This document shows positions 1 to 8,052 of a stretch of 40,387 nucleotides of DNA, in pieces. The notes below the pieces were generated by a model. That model saw only the letters and a program-made list of their open reading frames with translations, made no database searches and was not told where the DNA came from. Location of the stretch: contig CALMZW010000227.1 in NCBI GenBank assembly GCA_937870605.1, forward strand, positions 1 to 40,387, given 5' to 3'. Position numbers and translations under genes: made by a program. This DNA comes from an uncultured Synergistaceae bacterium. GTDB taxonomy: Bacteria > Synergistota > Synergistia > Synergistales > Aminobacteriaceae. Position 1 is the first letter of the stretch. Each line of letters opens with the position of its first letter.

Positions 1-1
1 G

Positions 2-175
2 CCGCCCGTGGGCATGTGTCTGTTCGCGGTGGACAGCTTCGCGAAGGTCGGCGTCATTCCGCTGTCCCGCGCCGTGTTGCCGTATCTCGTCGTCATCTTT
101 GTGCTGACCGTCGTGATCGCGTTCGTGCCGGGCATCGCGCTGTTCCTGCCGCGGCTGATGATGGGGGGAATGTGA
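2..175 (+). CDS. dctM: TRAP transporter large permease DctM, C-terminal end (partial)
   Basis: Only the last 57 residues are inside the window; the gene begins upstream of base 1. The frame opens with PPVGMCLF, a proline-glycine stretch typical of the last part of DctM permeases, and continues into a long hydrophobic helix (residues about 24-50) before ending MMGGM-stop. DctM is the 12-14 helix subunit that moves the substrate in sodium-driven TRAP carboxylate uptake. The assignment rests on this short end plus the small permease gene that starts one base after its stop codon. The substrate cannot be told because the binding-protein gene is not visible. Confidence 0.72.
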   Translation, partial: PPVGMCLFAVDSFAKVGVIPLSRAVLPYLVVIFVLTVVIAFVPGIALFLPRLMMGGM

Positions 176-176
176 G

Positions 177-734
177 ATGGCGGAGCTGTTTCCGAAACTC
201 GATGCGACGATCCGCGGCTTCCTTCGCCGGTTTTCCATTGCCCTGCTCATCGCGCTGTCGCTCCTCCTGGTCGCGAACGTCCTTCTGCGTCTCACGAACG
301 ATCTGAGCATCGCGCTGACGGACAGGGGCTATTCGGATGCCGCGGCCTTCATCCAACGCCTTCTGCCGCTCGTATCGATGCACTGGTTCGACGAGATCGT
401 CGAGATGTGTTTCGCCGCGCTCGTGTTTTACGGTGCGGCGCTTCTGTGGACGACGAAGGGGCATTTCTGCGTCGGCGACTGGATTTCCCCGCGCCTTTCG
501 GGAGAGCGCGCCCGCGCGTGGTATCGCGTGCTGGTGGCGGCGCTCTGCGTCGCGTTCCAGGCGGTCTTCTTCTGGTATTCGCTCCTGCTGACCCTGCGCG
601 CGACGGAGCTGACGACGGTCTTCCAGATCCCGAAGTCGCTGCTGTATTCCTGCATGCCGGTATCCTCGTTCATCATGCTGGCTTACTCGCTCTGCGATCT
701 CTATATCGAACGAAAGCGCCTTTTCGCAAAATAA
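177..734 (+). CDS. dctQ: TRAP transporter small permease DctQ
   Basis: A 185-residue membrane protein with four hydrophobic segments (about residues 18-38, 72-92, 114-136 and 150-172), the usual size and topology of DctQ. The second helix carries WFDEIVEMCFAALVFYGAAL followed by a charged segment, the pattern seen in DctQ proteins. DctQ binds DctM and is required for TRAP uptake. The ATG lies one base after the dctM stop and is preceded by a G-rich Shine-Dalgarno, so the two are translationally coupled. The order is unusual: dctQ most often precedes dctM. Confidence 0.82.
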   Translation: MAELFPKLDATIRGFLRRFSIALLIALSLLLVANVLLRLTNDLSIALTDRGYSDAAAFIQRLLPLVSMHWFDEIVEMCFAALVFYGAALLWTTKGHFCVGDWISPRLSGERARAWYRVLVAALCVAFQAVFFWYSLLLTLRATELTTVFQIPKSLLYSCMPVSSFIMLAYSLCDLYIERKRLFAK

Positions 735-764
735 GCGGGGCTTGAGCGCCCTTTCTTTCAAAAA

Positions 765-798
765 ACGAGGGGGTTCCGGGCCGTCGGAACCCCCTCGT
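765..798. terminator. Hairpin terminator after dctQ
   Basis: A perfect 14-bp stem (765-778 pairs with 785-798) closes a 6-base loop. It sits 31 bases after the dctQ stop. An A tract lies on its left side, so the best T tract is on the minus strand; on the plus strand the following bases are only mildly T-rich. It probably ends the dctMQ transcript and may also catch leftover transcription from the opposite lactate operon. Confidence 0.65.
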
Positions 799-1000
799 CG
801 CATATTCCGATTTTCATGTCGCATGTTTACAAAAATCAATATTTCGGCGAAAAATTCGTAGAATGTATTTTTCATGATTCAGCTACATCTTTCAACTCGT
901 GGCCACGCCCGGAGCAGCTCCGGCGTTGACGACGCCCATCCCGGCCCATGCGGGCATCGCGCAGGTCGTTCTGACCCGTTCACAGCAGGGCGCACACGAC

Positions 1001-1037
1001 AAAAAGCGGGCTTCCCGGCAACCCGGGAAGCCCGCTT
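1001..1037 (-). terminator. Intrinsic terminator of the lactate operon
   Basis: A perfect 15-bp GC-rich stem (1004-1018 with 1023-1037) closes a 4-base loop. Read on the minus strand it is followed by a run of five T (1001-1005). It lies about 55 bases after the lactate permease stop codon, the expected place for the end of the etfB-to-lctP transcript. Confidence 0.85.
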
Positions 1038-1090
1038 CGTTCCTCCGACCGAGGGCGTCGCTTTTCGCGCCGTTGTTTTGTTCGGGCTCC

Positions 1091-2752
1091 CTAGAGTTTC
1101 AGCGGGAGCGGATTGAAGCCTTTCGAGATGAGATACGCCATGACCGCCGCGACGATGATCGCGTAGATGAAGCACGGGATTGAGTTCCGGCGGATGATGA
1201 TTCCCTCCGCATCGGGGCAGCCCACTGTGGCGCAGACGGCCACGACGTTGTTGACGCAGATCATGTTTCCCACCGCGCCGCCGACGACCTGGAGCGTGAC
1301 GATCAGGATCTCCGGCATGCCGAGGATGTGGGCCGTGTTGAACTGGAGCGACGAGAACAGGATGTTCGAGACGGTGTTCGACCCGGACATGAAGGCGCCG
1401 AGAACGCCGACGAACGGCGCGAACCACACGTAGAGCGTCCCCGTTCCGCTCGCGATGGCCTTGGCCAGCGTGGCCAGCATGCTGTCGAGCCCCGCTCCGT
1501 TCGCGCCGGACTTCAGCATGATCTGCACCATCGCGACGCCCGCGACGAGCGCTATGGCCGCGCCGGTGATCTGTTTGAAGGTCTTGCCCCACGCCTGCTT
1601 GACCTGGGCGAGGCTCATGCCGTGAAGGACGTGCGTGACGAGCGCGATCAGGATGAACGGGATCGTGCCCGGAAGGTACGCCCACGCGAACCCGTAGGTC
1701 AGTTTCTCGACGCCGAGGATGTTGGGGATGAAGATCTTCTGGGCGGACAGCAGCCCTTTCAGCCCGAGCGCCGGGATTCTCGTGACGACCAGAATGGCCG
1801 CGATCAGGATATAGGGCGCCCAGGCCTTGAGAAGGGACATCTTCGCTTCGCCGATGTCTCCGGTTTCGCTCACGGATTTCCACGATGCGTCCCATTTCGA
1901 CTTGTCCGGGAAATCCCACGTGGTTTTGGGCATCAGGAAGCCCTTCTTCGCGGCCGTGACGACGATGCCGAGGCCGATGAACGCGCCGGCCAGGGAGGGA
2001 AGCTCCGGGCCGAAGAACCGGGCGATGAGAACGTAGGGAACCACGAAGGCGAGGCCGGCGAAGATCGCGAACGGCGCGACTTCGAGACCGCCCTTGAACG
2101 ACCTCTTCTCGCCGAAATACCAGGTGAGAAGGCACATGGCCAGCAGCGGAAGGAAGATGCCGACCATGCCGTGGAACATCGCGACCCAGTTCGTGAGCGT
2201 GAGCCGGAAGATTTCCGGATTGGCGCTGACCGCCTGGAGGTCGCTCGCCAGCGTGGACATTGCGCCCGCGATGGGCGTTCCGACCGCGCCGAAGGAGACC
2301 GGCGTGCTGTTGAAGATGAGCGCGACGATGGCCGCGGCGAGCGGTGGGAAGCCGAGGCCGACGAGCAACGGGCCGGCCAGGGCGGCGGGGGTTCCGAATC
2401 CGGCCGCGCCCTCGATGAAGGCGCCGAACATCCAGCCGATGATGATCGCCTGGACGCGGCGGTCGTGGGTGATGTCGCTGAAGCCGTTGTTGATCGTCGT
2501 CATGGCGCCGGAAATCGTCAGCGTGTTCAGGATCAGGATGGCGCCGAAGATGATGACCAGAACGTCGAATGCGCTCAGCGCGCCGAATACCGTGAATGCG
2601 GCGATGTGCCGGAAGCTCATATTCCAGGCGAACAGGCCGACGATGACCGTCAGGAGCCAGGAGACCGGGAGCGCTTTTTTCGCGGGCCAGTTGAAGCTGA
2701 CCATCAGAACGATAGCGACGAGAATGGGCAGAAAGGCCAGAAAAGCGTACAT
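1091..2752 (-). CDS. lctP: L-lactate permease (LctP/LldP family)
   Basis: A 553-residue polytopic membrane protein, the usual length for the lactate permease family (TC 2.A.14), which takes up lactate or glycolate with protons. Recognisable family stretches are the N-terminal FLAFLPILVAIVLM helix, the GWMFGAFIEGAAGFGTPAAL segment near residue 110, NSTPVSFGAVGTPI, and the C-terminal GSNTVSNILFSSLQ. It is the last gene of the minus-strand operon, after lactate racemase and lactate dehydrogenase, so it supplies their substrate. The ATG is preceded by GGGAGGA. A strong terminator follows the stop. Exact substrate (lactate versus glycolate) is inferred from the neighbours. Confidence 0.93.
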   Translation of the reverse strand: MYAFLAFLPILVAIVLMVSFNWPAKKALPVSWLLTVIVGLFAWNMSFRHIAAFTVFGALSAFDVLVIIFGAILILNTLTISGAMTTINNGFSDITHDRRVQAIIIGWMFGAFIEGAAGFGTPAALAGPLLVGLGFPPLAAAIVALIFNSTPVSFGAVGTPIAGAMSTLASDLQAVSANPEIFRLTLTNWVAMFHGMVGIFLPLLAMCLLTWYFGEKRSFKGGLEVAPFAIFAGLAFVVPYVLIARFFGPELPSLAGAFIGLGIVVTAAKKGFLMPKTTWDFPDKSKWDASWKSVSETGDIGEAKMSLLKAWAPYILIAAILVVTRIPALGLKGLLSAQKIFIPNILGVEKLTYGFAWAYLPGTIPFILIALVTHVLHGMSLAQVKQAWGKTFKQITGAAIALVAGVAMVQIMLKSGANGAGLDSMLATLAKAIASGTGTLYVWFAPFVGVLGAFMSGSNTVSNILFSSLQFNTAHILGMPEILIVTLQVVGGAVGNMICVNNVVAVCATVGCPDAEGIIIRRNSIPCFIYAIIVAAVMAYLISKGFNPLPLKL

Positions 2753-2869
2753 TTCGTCAATCCTCCCTTTATGTGTTCATTGATGGACCACATTGTGCGG
2801 TTCCGGGAACATTTCATAAAAAGGAACGATGCCGTGACGTGAAATGTGACGCCTGAATGCTGCTTGCTG

Positions 2870-4147
2870 CTATTGCCGGACGATGACGGCGATGCCGTCG
2901 GGAATCACCGTAAAGGTCGAATGGTCACCTCCCGTTATGGCTTTCGCCATCGAAATGGCTGTTCCCATGTCGCACGCCCACTTCATGGACATGTTCTCCA
3001 CGATCTCGCGGGGGACGCCGGTGACCATGATGACCGTGTATTTCAGGAGAATCCGGGCGAGAACCTGTATCTCCCACTGGTCGGGGATCGTCTCGTCGCG
3101 GCCGCGCGCGAGAATTCCGTCCATGATCTTTTGAACCGAAGGTTCCTCGGCGAACGCGCGGTAGAAGCTCTCGCCCCCGTGGCCGTCGCTGCATTCCGAG
3201 GCGATGATGATGACCCCGCCCGGCTTGCACGAAGCCTCGGCGGCCGTCATGCCCTTGACGGACTGGTAGATGTTCTGGTCGAGCGGATACCCCCCGTTGC
3301 TCGTGATGACGATGTCGGCCGGGCGCGCGTCGACGCCCGCGAGATCGGACACGAACGCGCATCCGGCCTCGTGGGCCCGTTCCCTGTGCCCCGCGAACGC
3401 GGCGATGACGTGTTTGTCCGCGTCGATGACGACGTTGAGGATGAACGCGAGCCGCGCCTTTTCGGCCGCGTAGAGCATGTCGACGTGAAGCGGATTTCCG
3501 TCGAGGATTCCCGTCCGGGCGCGGTCGCTCGCGATGAACTCGGAGCAGTGGTTCGCCATGACGGTGGGGTAGCTCACGATCCCCGGGAGGACGCTCTTTC
3601 GTCCCCCCGAGAACCCCGCGAAGAAGTGCGGCTCGATAAAGCCCTCCGCCACGAGAAGGTCCGCCTCCCATGCCGTTTTGTCCAGATCGAGGCTGCCGCC
3701 CGACGGCAGCACGCCGATGCCCACGTGGGCGCTTTCGTCGTGACTGTCGTGCATGACGATCCGGGTCGTCCGGACGATGTCCTCTCCGTATTTCGCGACG
3801 AGTTCCTCCCGTGTCGACGCCCGATGTCCGCCCGTCGCGACGAGGATCGTGAGATCCGCGTCCGGCGCGCCCGCGCGGATCTCCGCCAGGAGCGGAGGCA
3901 TCGTGACGCGGCTCGGAACCGGGCGCGTGTGGTCGCTCGAGATGATGACGATGTTTTTCCGTCCCCGGGCGAGGTCGCGCAGCCTCGGAGAGCCGACCGG
4001 ATTTGCGAGCGCCGCGAGCACGAGTCCCTCTTCGCTCTTGTCCGGCCTGTATTCGTGCGCCCTGGAGACGAGCACCCCCGCAAGCCGATCATCGGGGATG
4101 TCCGCCGTCAGATGTTTCGCGCCGTAGGGCAGCGAGATCCGCGCCAT
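2870..4147 (-). CDS. larA: Nickel-dependent lactate racemase LarA
   Basis: This 425-residue protein of the LarA (DUF2088) family interconverts D- and L-lactate using a nickel-pincer nucleotide cofactor. The key residues fall at the same numbers as I recall for the Lactiplantibacillus plantarum enzyme: Asp72 and Arg75 in SDHTRP, His108 in ATGGHR, His174 in EPHFFAGFSGGRK, the cofactor-anchoring Lys184, and His200. An active enzyme is therefore expected. It sits between the D-lactate dehydrogenase gene (34 bases upstream) and the lactate permease gene, so it would let the cell use both lactate isomers. The cofactor synthesis genes larB, larC and larE are not in the window and must be elsewhere. 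Confidence 0.95.
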   Translation of the reverse strand: MARISLPYGAKHLTADIPDDRLAGVLVSRAHEYRPDKSEEGLVLAALANPVGSPRLRDLARGRKNIVIISSDHTRPVPSRVTMPPLLAEIRAGAPDADLTILVATGGHRASTREELVAKYGEDIVRTTRIVMHDSHDESAHVGIGVLPSGGSLDLDKTAWEADLLVAEGFIEPHFFAGFSGGRKSVLPGIVSYPTVMANHCSEFIASDRARTGILDGNPLHVDMLYAAEKARLAFILNVVIDADKHVIAAFAGHRERAHEAGCAFVSDLAGVDARPADIVITSNGGYPLDQNIYQSVKGMTAAEASCKPGGVIIIASECSDGHGGESFYRAFAEEPSVQKIMDGILARGRDETIPDQWEIQVLARILLKYTVIMVTGVPREIVENMSMKWACDMGTAISMAKAITGGDHSTFTVIPDGIAVIVRQ

Positions 4148-4181
4148 GTCGTCTCCTCCTCTCCCCGTTCTCCCCGGTCCG

Positions 4182-5600
4182 CTATTCCATGTCGAAGATC
4201 TTGCCGGGGTTCATGATGTTGTTCGGGTCGAACGCCCTCTTGATGCGCCGCATCAGCTCCAGCTCCTGCGGACCCGACACGATGTTCATGAAGGGCTTGC
4301 GCTTGCAGCCGATGCCGTGCTCGCCGCTGATCGTTCCGCCGAGCTTCTTGACGACCTCGTAGAGTTCGACGACGGCCTTCTTCTCGATGTCGAACCACTG
4401 CTCCATGCTGTGCTTCGGGTTCTTGACGAGCGTGGAGTGGAGGTTGCCGTCGCCCGCGTGCCCGTAGGAGGGGATCAGGATGTCGTACTTTTCGGCGATC
4501 TTTTCGACCTCGGGGATGAACGCCGGAATCGCGGCGATCGGGACGACGATGTCCTCGAGGCTCTGATGCGGGCTGACGACCTTGAACGCCTCGGCGATGT
4601 TGCGCCGGACGCTCCAGCAGCGTTCCTGCGTCGTGTAGTTGTCCGCGACGTACGCCTCGATCGCCCCGTTTTCGAGGCAGAGTTCGCCGATCGTCTCGGC
4701 GTCCTCGGAAACCGCGTCCTGCCGCGTGCCGTCCACCTCGATGAGCAGCATGGCGCCCGCCTCGTGATACGGAAGGTGCTCGTTGAGGTATTCGCAGGAT
4801 GTCTGGCAGGAGAGCTTGTCCATGAACTCGATCGACGTCGGGATGATGCCGCCCTTGGACATGATGACGGGCACCATGTTGATCGCCGACTTCGGGTCCC
4901 TGAAGAGGACGAGCAGGTCGACCTTGAACTTCGGCAGCGGGGAGAGCTTGAGGATGACCTTCGTGACGAAGCCGAGCGTCCCCTCCGAACCGACGATGAG
5001 CTGCTTGATGTCGTATCCCGTGACGTCCTTGACGAGCTTGCCGCCGAGCTGAACGATCTCGCCCGTCGGCGTCACGAGCTCCATTCCCATGACGTAGCGC
5101 CCCGTGACGCCGTACTTGACGGCCTTGCCGCCGCCCGCGTTTTCCGCGACGTTGCCGCCGACGAAGCACGTCTCGACGCTCATCGGGTAGCCCGCGTAGA
5201 ACAGCCCGTGCTCGGCGATGGGCGCGTTGATGTCGTTCGTGACCACGCCGGGTTCGACGACGACCATCATGTTGTCGTAGTCGATTTCGAGGATCTTGTT
5301 CATGCGTTCGTTGGAGATGACGATGCCGCCGAAGACGGGAATCGCGCCGCCCGACAGGCCGCTCCCGGCTCCGTACGGGGTGACCGGGATGAGTTCCGCG
5401 TTGGCGAGCTTCATGATCTCCGCGATCTCCTGCGCGGTCCGCGGAGCGACGACGACCTCCGGCATGTGCGCGTACTGTTCGACCGGCGTCTCGTCGTGGG
5501 AGAACGACTCCATCTTTTCCTCGCTCGTGACGACGTGGCGCGCGCCGACGATCGCGGCGAGCCGTTCGACGATTTCGGGTGTCACCTTGTTGTAGTTCAT
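4182..5600 (-). CDS. lctD: FAD-linked D-lactate dehydrogenase (GlcD/LctD type)
   Basis: A 472-residue FAD-dependent oxidase of the GlcD/Dld family. The N-terminal FAD-binding half contains PYGAGSGLSGGAIP (about residues 75-88) and VGGNVAENAGGGKAVKYG. The C-terminal half has GHAGDGNLH at 380-388 and GEHGIG at 427-432, the metal and substrate region. It oxidises D-lactate to pyruvate. The chosen ATG overlaps the etfA stop by four bases (ATGA); the reading frame stays open upstream but that part lies inside etfA. Being coupled to etfAB and larA, it probably passes electrons to the Etf pair rather than to the membrane, as in the LctBCD complex of Acetobacterium woodii. Glycolate oxidation is the alternative role. 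Confidence 0.92.
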   Translation of the reverse strand: MNYNKVTPEIVERLAAIVGARHVVTSEEKMESFSHDETPVEQYAHMPEVVVAPRTAQEIAEIMKLANAELIPVTPYGAGSGLSGGAIPVFGGIVISNERMNKILEIDYDNMMVVVEPGVVTNDINAPIAEHGLFYAGYPMSVETCFVGGNVAENAGGGKAVKYGVTGRYVMGMELVTPTGEIVQLGGKLVKDVTGYDIKQLIVGSEGTLGFVTKVILKLSPLPKFKVDLLVLFRDPKSAINMVPVIMSKGGIIPTSIEFMDKLSCQTSCEYLNEHLPYHEAGAMLLIEVDGTRQDAVSEDAETIGELCLENGAIEAYVADNYTTQERCWSVRRNIAEAFKVVSPHQSLEDIVVPIAAIPAFIPEVEKIAEKYDILIPSYGHAGDGNLHSTLVKNPKHSMEQWFDIEKKAVVELYEVVKKLGGTISGEHGIGCKRKPFMNIVSGPQELELMRRIKRAFDPNNIMNPGKIFDME

Positions 5601-6601
5601 TTGGAACCGACCTCCCTGGAGAGACGTTCGTTCAGGAGCGGCAGGACTTCGAAGAGATCTCCGACGATGCCGTAATCGGCGACCCGGAAGATCTGGGCGT
5701 CGGGATCGCTGTTGATCGCGACGATCGTTTCGGCCGTCTTCATTCCCGCGAGGTGCTGGATCGCGCCGGAAATTCCGGCGGCGACGTACAGCTTGGGCGT
5801 CACGGTCTTGCCGCTGAGCCCCACCTGGTGCGGGTATCCGATCCACGCCCGGTCGACGGCGTCGCGCGACGCGCCGATGGAGCCCCCGAGCTTTTCCGCG
5901 AGTTCCCGGATGAGGGCGAAGTTCTCGGCCTTTTTGAGTCCCTTGCCTCCGGAGACGACGACGTCGGCGGACTGGATGTCGACCTCTTCGCCCTCGTTCG
6001 CCTTGAAACCGATCCGTCGTACGCGGCCGTCGCGAAGGGCCGGATCGAAGGGCAGCCGAACGATCTCTCCCGTCCTCGACGCATCGACGGGCGCCGGCTT
6101 CGTGGATCGGGGCCGGACGGTGGACATCTGCGGGCGGAATTCGGGCGTCTTGATCGTCGCCAGGATGTTGCCGCCGATGGCCGGACGCGTCTGGAGCAGA
6201 TTGCCCGTTCCCTCCTCGATGTCGAGATCGGTGCAGTCGGCCGTGAGTCCGGCGTGCGTCCGCATGGAGACGTGCGGCATGAGGGTCCGGCCCGATGTGG
6301 TCGCCGCCGCGATGATGATCTCGGGCGCGTACGTGTCGATGAGCTTCACGAGGACGTTGCTGAATGTTTCCGCCGTGAAGTGCGCGAGCGCGGGGTCGTC
6401 CACGACGTAGACGCGGTCCGCGCCGCGTTTGATGAGCTCCCGGACGGTCTCGTCGCTGATTCCGCTTGCGAGGACGACCGAAGAGAGCGTCGTGTTGCGC
6501 TTGTCCGCCAGTTTGCGCCCCCTGGTCAGAAGTTCGAAGGAAACCTGTCGCAGCGCTCCGTCCCGTGCTTCCGCGATGGTCCATACGCCTGCATAGGTCA
6601 T
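5597..6601 (-). CDS. etfA: Electron transfer flavoprotein alpha subunit
   Basis: A 334-residue EtfA. The C-terminal FAD domain is clear: VVSGGKGLKKAENF, then the GYPHQVGLSGKTVTPKLY and AAGISGAIQHLAGM segments, then AINSDPDAQIF and ADYGIVGD. It lacks the extra N-terminal iron-sulfur (ferredoxin-like) domain that the A. woodii lactate Etf alpha subunit is described as having; the only cysteine visible is a single one near residue 122. It forms the heterodimer with EtfB, encoded 22 bases upstream, and its last codons overlap the dehydrogenase start. The start is supported by a GGGGAGGA ribosome site. Confidence 0.94.
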   Translation of the reverse strand: MTYAGVWTIAEARDGALRQVSFELLTRGRKLADKRNTTLSSVVLASGISDETVRELIKRGADRVYVVDDPALAHFTAETFSNVLVKLIDTYAPEIIIAAATTSGRTLMPHVSMRTHAGLTADCTDLDIEEGTGNLLQTRPAIGGNILATIKTPEFRPQMSTVRPRSTKPAPVDASRTGEIVRLPFDPALRDGRVRRIGFKANEGEEVDIQSADVVVSGGKGLKKAENFALIRELAEKLGGSIGASRDAVDRAWIGYPHQVGLSGKTVTPKLYVAAGISGAIQHLAGMKTAETIVAINSDPDAQIFRVADYGIVGDLFEVLPLLNERLSREVGSK

Positions 6602-6623
6602 GTGATTGTCCTCCCCGGGCGGA

Positions 6624-7421
6624 CTAGATGAAGTCCTTGCTTTTCAGGAAATCGACCAGTCCGTCCACGGCGCGGACGGCGCTCTCCTCATCCGGCGCGG
6701 GAACGATCTTTCCGCCCCGGGTGACCTTCGGCATCTCGATCTTGACGACGCGCGTCGGGGAACCGTTGAGGCCCAGCTTGGCCGCGTCGATGCCGATTTC
6801 CGCCGCCGCCCAGACCGGTACGGCCGTCTTCCGGGCCTTTTGCTTGCCGCGCAGCGTGGGAAGCCTCGGGTAGCTGATTTCCTTGACGACGGTGACCAGC
6901 GCGGGAAGCCGCATCGCGAGGGTCTCGTAGCCGTCCTCGATGAGGCGCTCGACGACGATCTCCTTTTCGTCGGTCTCCACGATCCGGCTCACGTACGTGG
7001 CCAGGGAGACGTCCAGGAAGGAAGCGATTCCGGGGCCGACCTGTCCGGTGTCGCCGTCGGTCGCGCGTTCGCCGCAGAGGATGAGGTCGAACGCGCCGAT
7101 CTTTTTGATCGACTCCGAGAGCGCGTAGGCGGTCGCCCACGTGTCGGACCCCGCAAACTCGCGGCCGGAGACGAGAACCCCTCCGTCGCACCCCATCGCG
7201 ATGGCTTCCCTGATCGCTTTTTCCGCGTTCGGCGGTCCCATCGATATGACCGTCACCGTGCCGCCGAACCGGTCTTTCAACTGGATGCCGGCCTCAATGG
7301 CGTAGAGGTCGAGAGGGTTGATGATGCTTTCGACTCCCTCTCGCACCATGGTCCCCGTCTTTTCGTCCATCTTGACGTTGCTCGTCTCGGGAACCTGCTT
7401 GATCGGAATGACGATATTCAA
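6624..7421 (-). CDS. etfB: Electron transfer flavoprotein beta subunit (TTG start)
   Basis: A 265-residue EtfB, first gene of the lactate operon. It begins (M)NIVIPIKQVPETSNVKMDE and contains INPLDLYAIEAGIQLKD and CGERATDGDTGQVGPGIA, conserved EtfB stretches around the nucleotide site. The open frame extends upstream, but homology begins at a TTG codon (7421-7419) preceded at good distance by AAAGGGGGG, so TTG is the likely start. The INPxDLYAIE stretch resembles Etf proteins of bifurcating enzyme systems, but sequence reading alone cannot prove bifurcation. Confidence 0.92.
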   Translation of the reverse strand: MNIVIPIKQVPETSNVKMDEKTGTMVREGVESIINPLDLYAIEAGIQLKDRFGGTVTVISMGPPNAEKAIREAIAMGCDGGVLVSGREFAGSDTWATAYALSESIKKIGAFDLILCGERATDGDTGQVGPGIASFLDVSLATYVSRIVETDEKEIVVERLIEDGYETLAMRLPALVTVVKEISYPRLPTLRGKQKARKTAVPVWAAAEIGIDAAKLGLNGSPTRVVKIEMPKVTRGGKIVPAPDEESAVRAVDGLVDFLKSKDFI

Positions 7422-7623
7422 CTGCCGTTCCCCCCCTTTGAGTGTGATCGATGCCGTCAATACGACAGCACAACACAACAGTACATCCGGCCTGGGGCCG
7501 GAATGCTTTTGTCTTTCGGATTCGGACGGAAACACAGTGATCCATTCCCCGGGAAGCGCTCCTGAGAGGATGGAACAAAGCAAGAAAAAAATTAAAAAAT
7601 TAACAACAAAAAGAAAAATACTC

Positions 7624-7659
7624 TCCGAAAACCGGACCGTAGTTTACTGGAGTTTCGGA
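7624..7659 (-). terminator. Possible attenuator hairpin in the lactate operon leader
   Basis: On the minus strand an 8-bp stem with one bulged base (7652-7659 pairs with 7624-7632) is followed, after GAG, by a T-rich run at about 7610-7620. It lies 30 to 65 bases after the predicted transcription start and about 200 bases before etfB, with no gene before it on this strand. It could terminate transcripts early, but the stem is short and no competing antiterminator fold was identified. Confidence 0.35.
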
Positions 7660-7695
7660 AAAAGCTCGCTCCTTTTTTCTCTTGCTCTGTATTCT

Positions 7696-7724
7696 TAAAT
7701 AGCACTATGACAAAAAAATGTCAA
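7696..7724 (-). promoter_or_regulatory. Promoter of the lactate operon
   Basis: On the minus strand a perfect -35 box TTGACA (7724-7719) is followed after 17 bases by TATTTA (7701-7696). The -10 is directly preceded by TGC, an extended -10 element that can compensate for its weak match. Transcription would begin near 7689, giving an etfB leader of about 270 bases. Confidence 0.6.
7708..7723. promoter_or_regulatory. Operator-like palindrome over the lactate -35 box
   Basis: A perfect inverted repeat with arms TGACA and TGTCA separated by six identical bases lies within the promoter, covering the -35 box and part of the spacer. The 5-6-5 layout is that of Crp/Fnr-family sites, although the arm sequence is not the standard one. 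A repressor bound here would block RNA polymerase. No regulator gene lies next to the operon. Confidence 0.4.
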
Positions 7725-8052
7725 TGTTTCGTTTTGGCTGATGAAATAGGAAAGGCGGAAAAGTCTGTTTGATGAGACGGGGCTGAATCCCGGATCGGAA
7801 CCGGATTCCCGAAGGGGGGTGCGGGGCGCGGGCAAACAATCGTTCCGACCGGGAGAGGCGCATCCGCTCCCCTGGAACCGGAGCGAATCGCCGTGACGGA
7901 GTTTTTGCCGCGCCAAGGCTTTCGGAAGAGGGATTTTCGTATTACACTATTTCCCAAAAGCCGAAGAGACGACGAATCGGCCGGAGGGAAGGATCCCCGG
8001 AAATCGAAAGGGGACGGCCTGTTCCCGGAGAAGAAACCGGAGGTATGCCCTG

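Larger units (their letters stand above)
735..1090. other. Convergent intergenic region between dctQ and the lactate operon
   Basis: This 356-base gap lies between two convergent transcription units. It holds two perfect hairpins (765-798 and 1001-1037), listed separately, and an AT-rich stretch at about 800-880. I see no gene, tRNA or repeat between the hairpins. Confidence 0.7.
7422..8052. other. Divergent intergenic region between etfB and a diguanylate cyclase
   Basis: This 631-base gap separates two divergent genes. The half nearest etfB is AT-rich (about 7575-7740) and holds the lactate operon promoter, a palindrome over its -35 box and a leader hairpin, listed separately. The half nearest 8053 is GC-rich. 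I compared it by eye with cyclic-di-GMP, cobalamin and tRNA patterns and found no match. Small open frames on the minus strand (about 7695-7957) have no recognisable protein features and run into the promoter, so I do not call them genes. Confidence 0.6.

Noticed and set aside
5601..6584. N-terminal extension of the lactate dehydrogenase frame.
   Set aside because: The extension lies inside etfA, is low in homology and Arg-rich; the ATGA overlap gives the true start.
7695..7957. Small minus-strand open frames upstream of etfB.
   Set aside because: They overlap the promoter, show no family features and lack a convincing ribosome site.
7741..8052. Possible riboswitch or tRNA in the GC-rich leader of the 8053 cyclase gene.
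   Set aside because: Checked by eye against cyclic-di-GMP-I, cobalamin and tRNA T-arm patterns; no conserved core was found.
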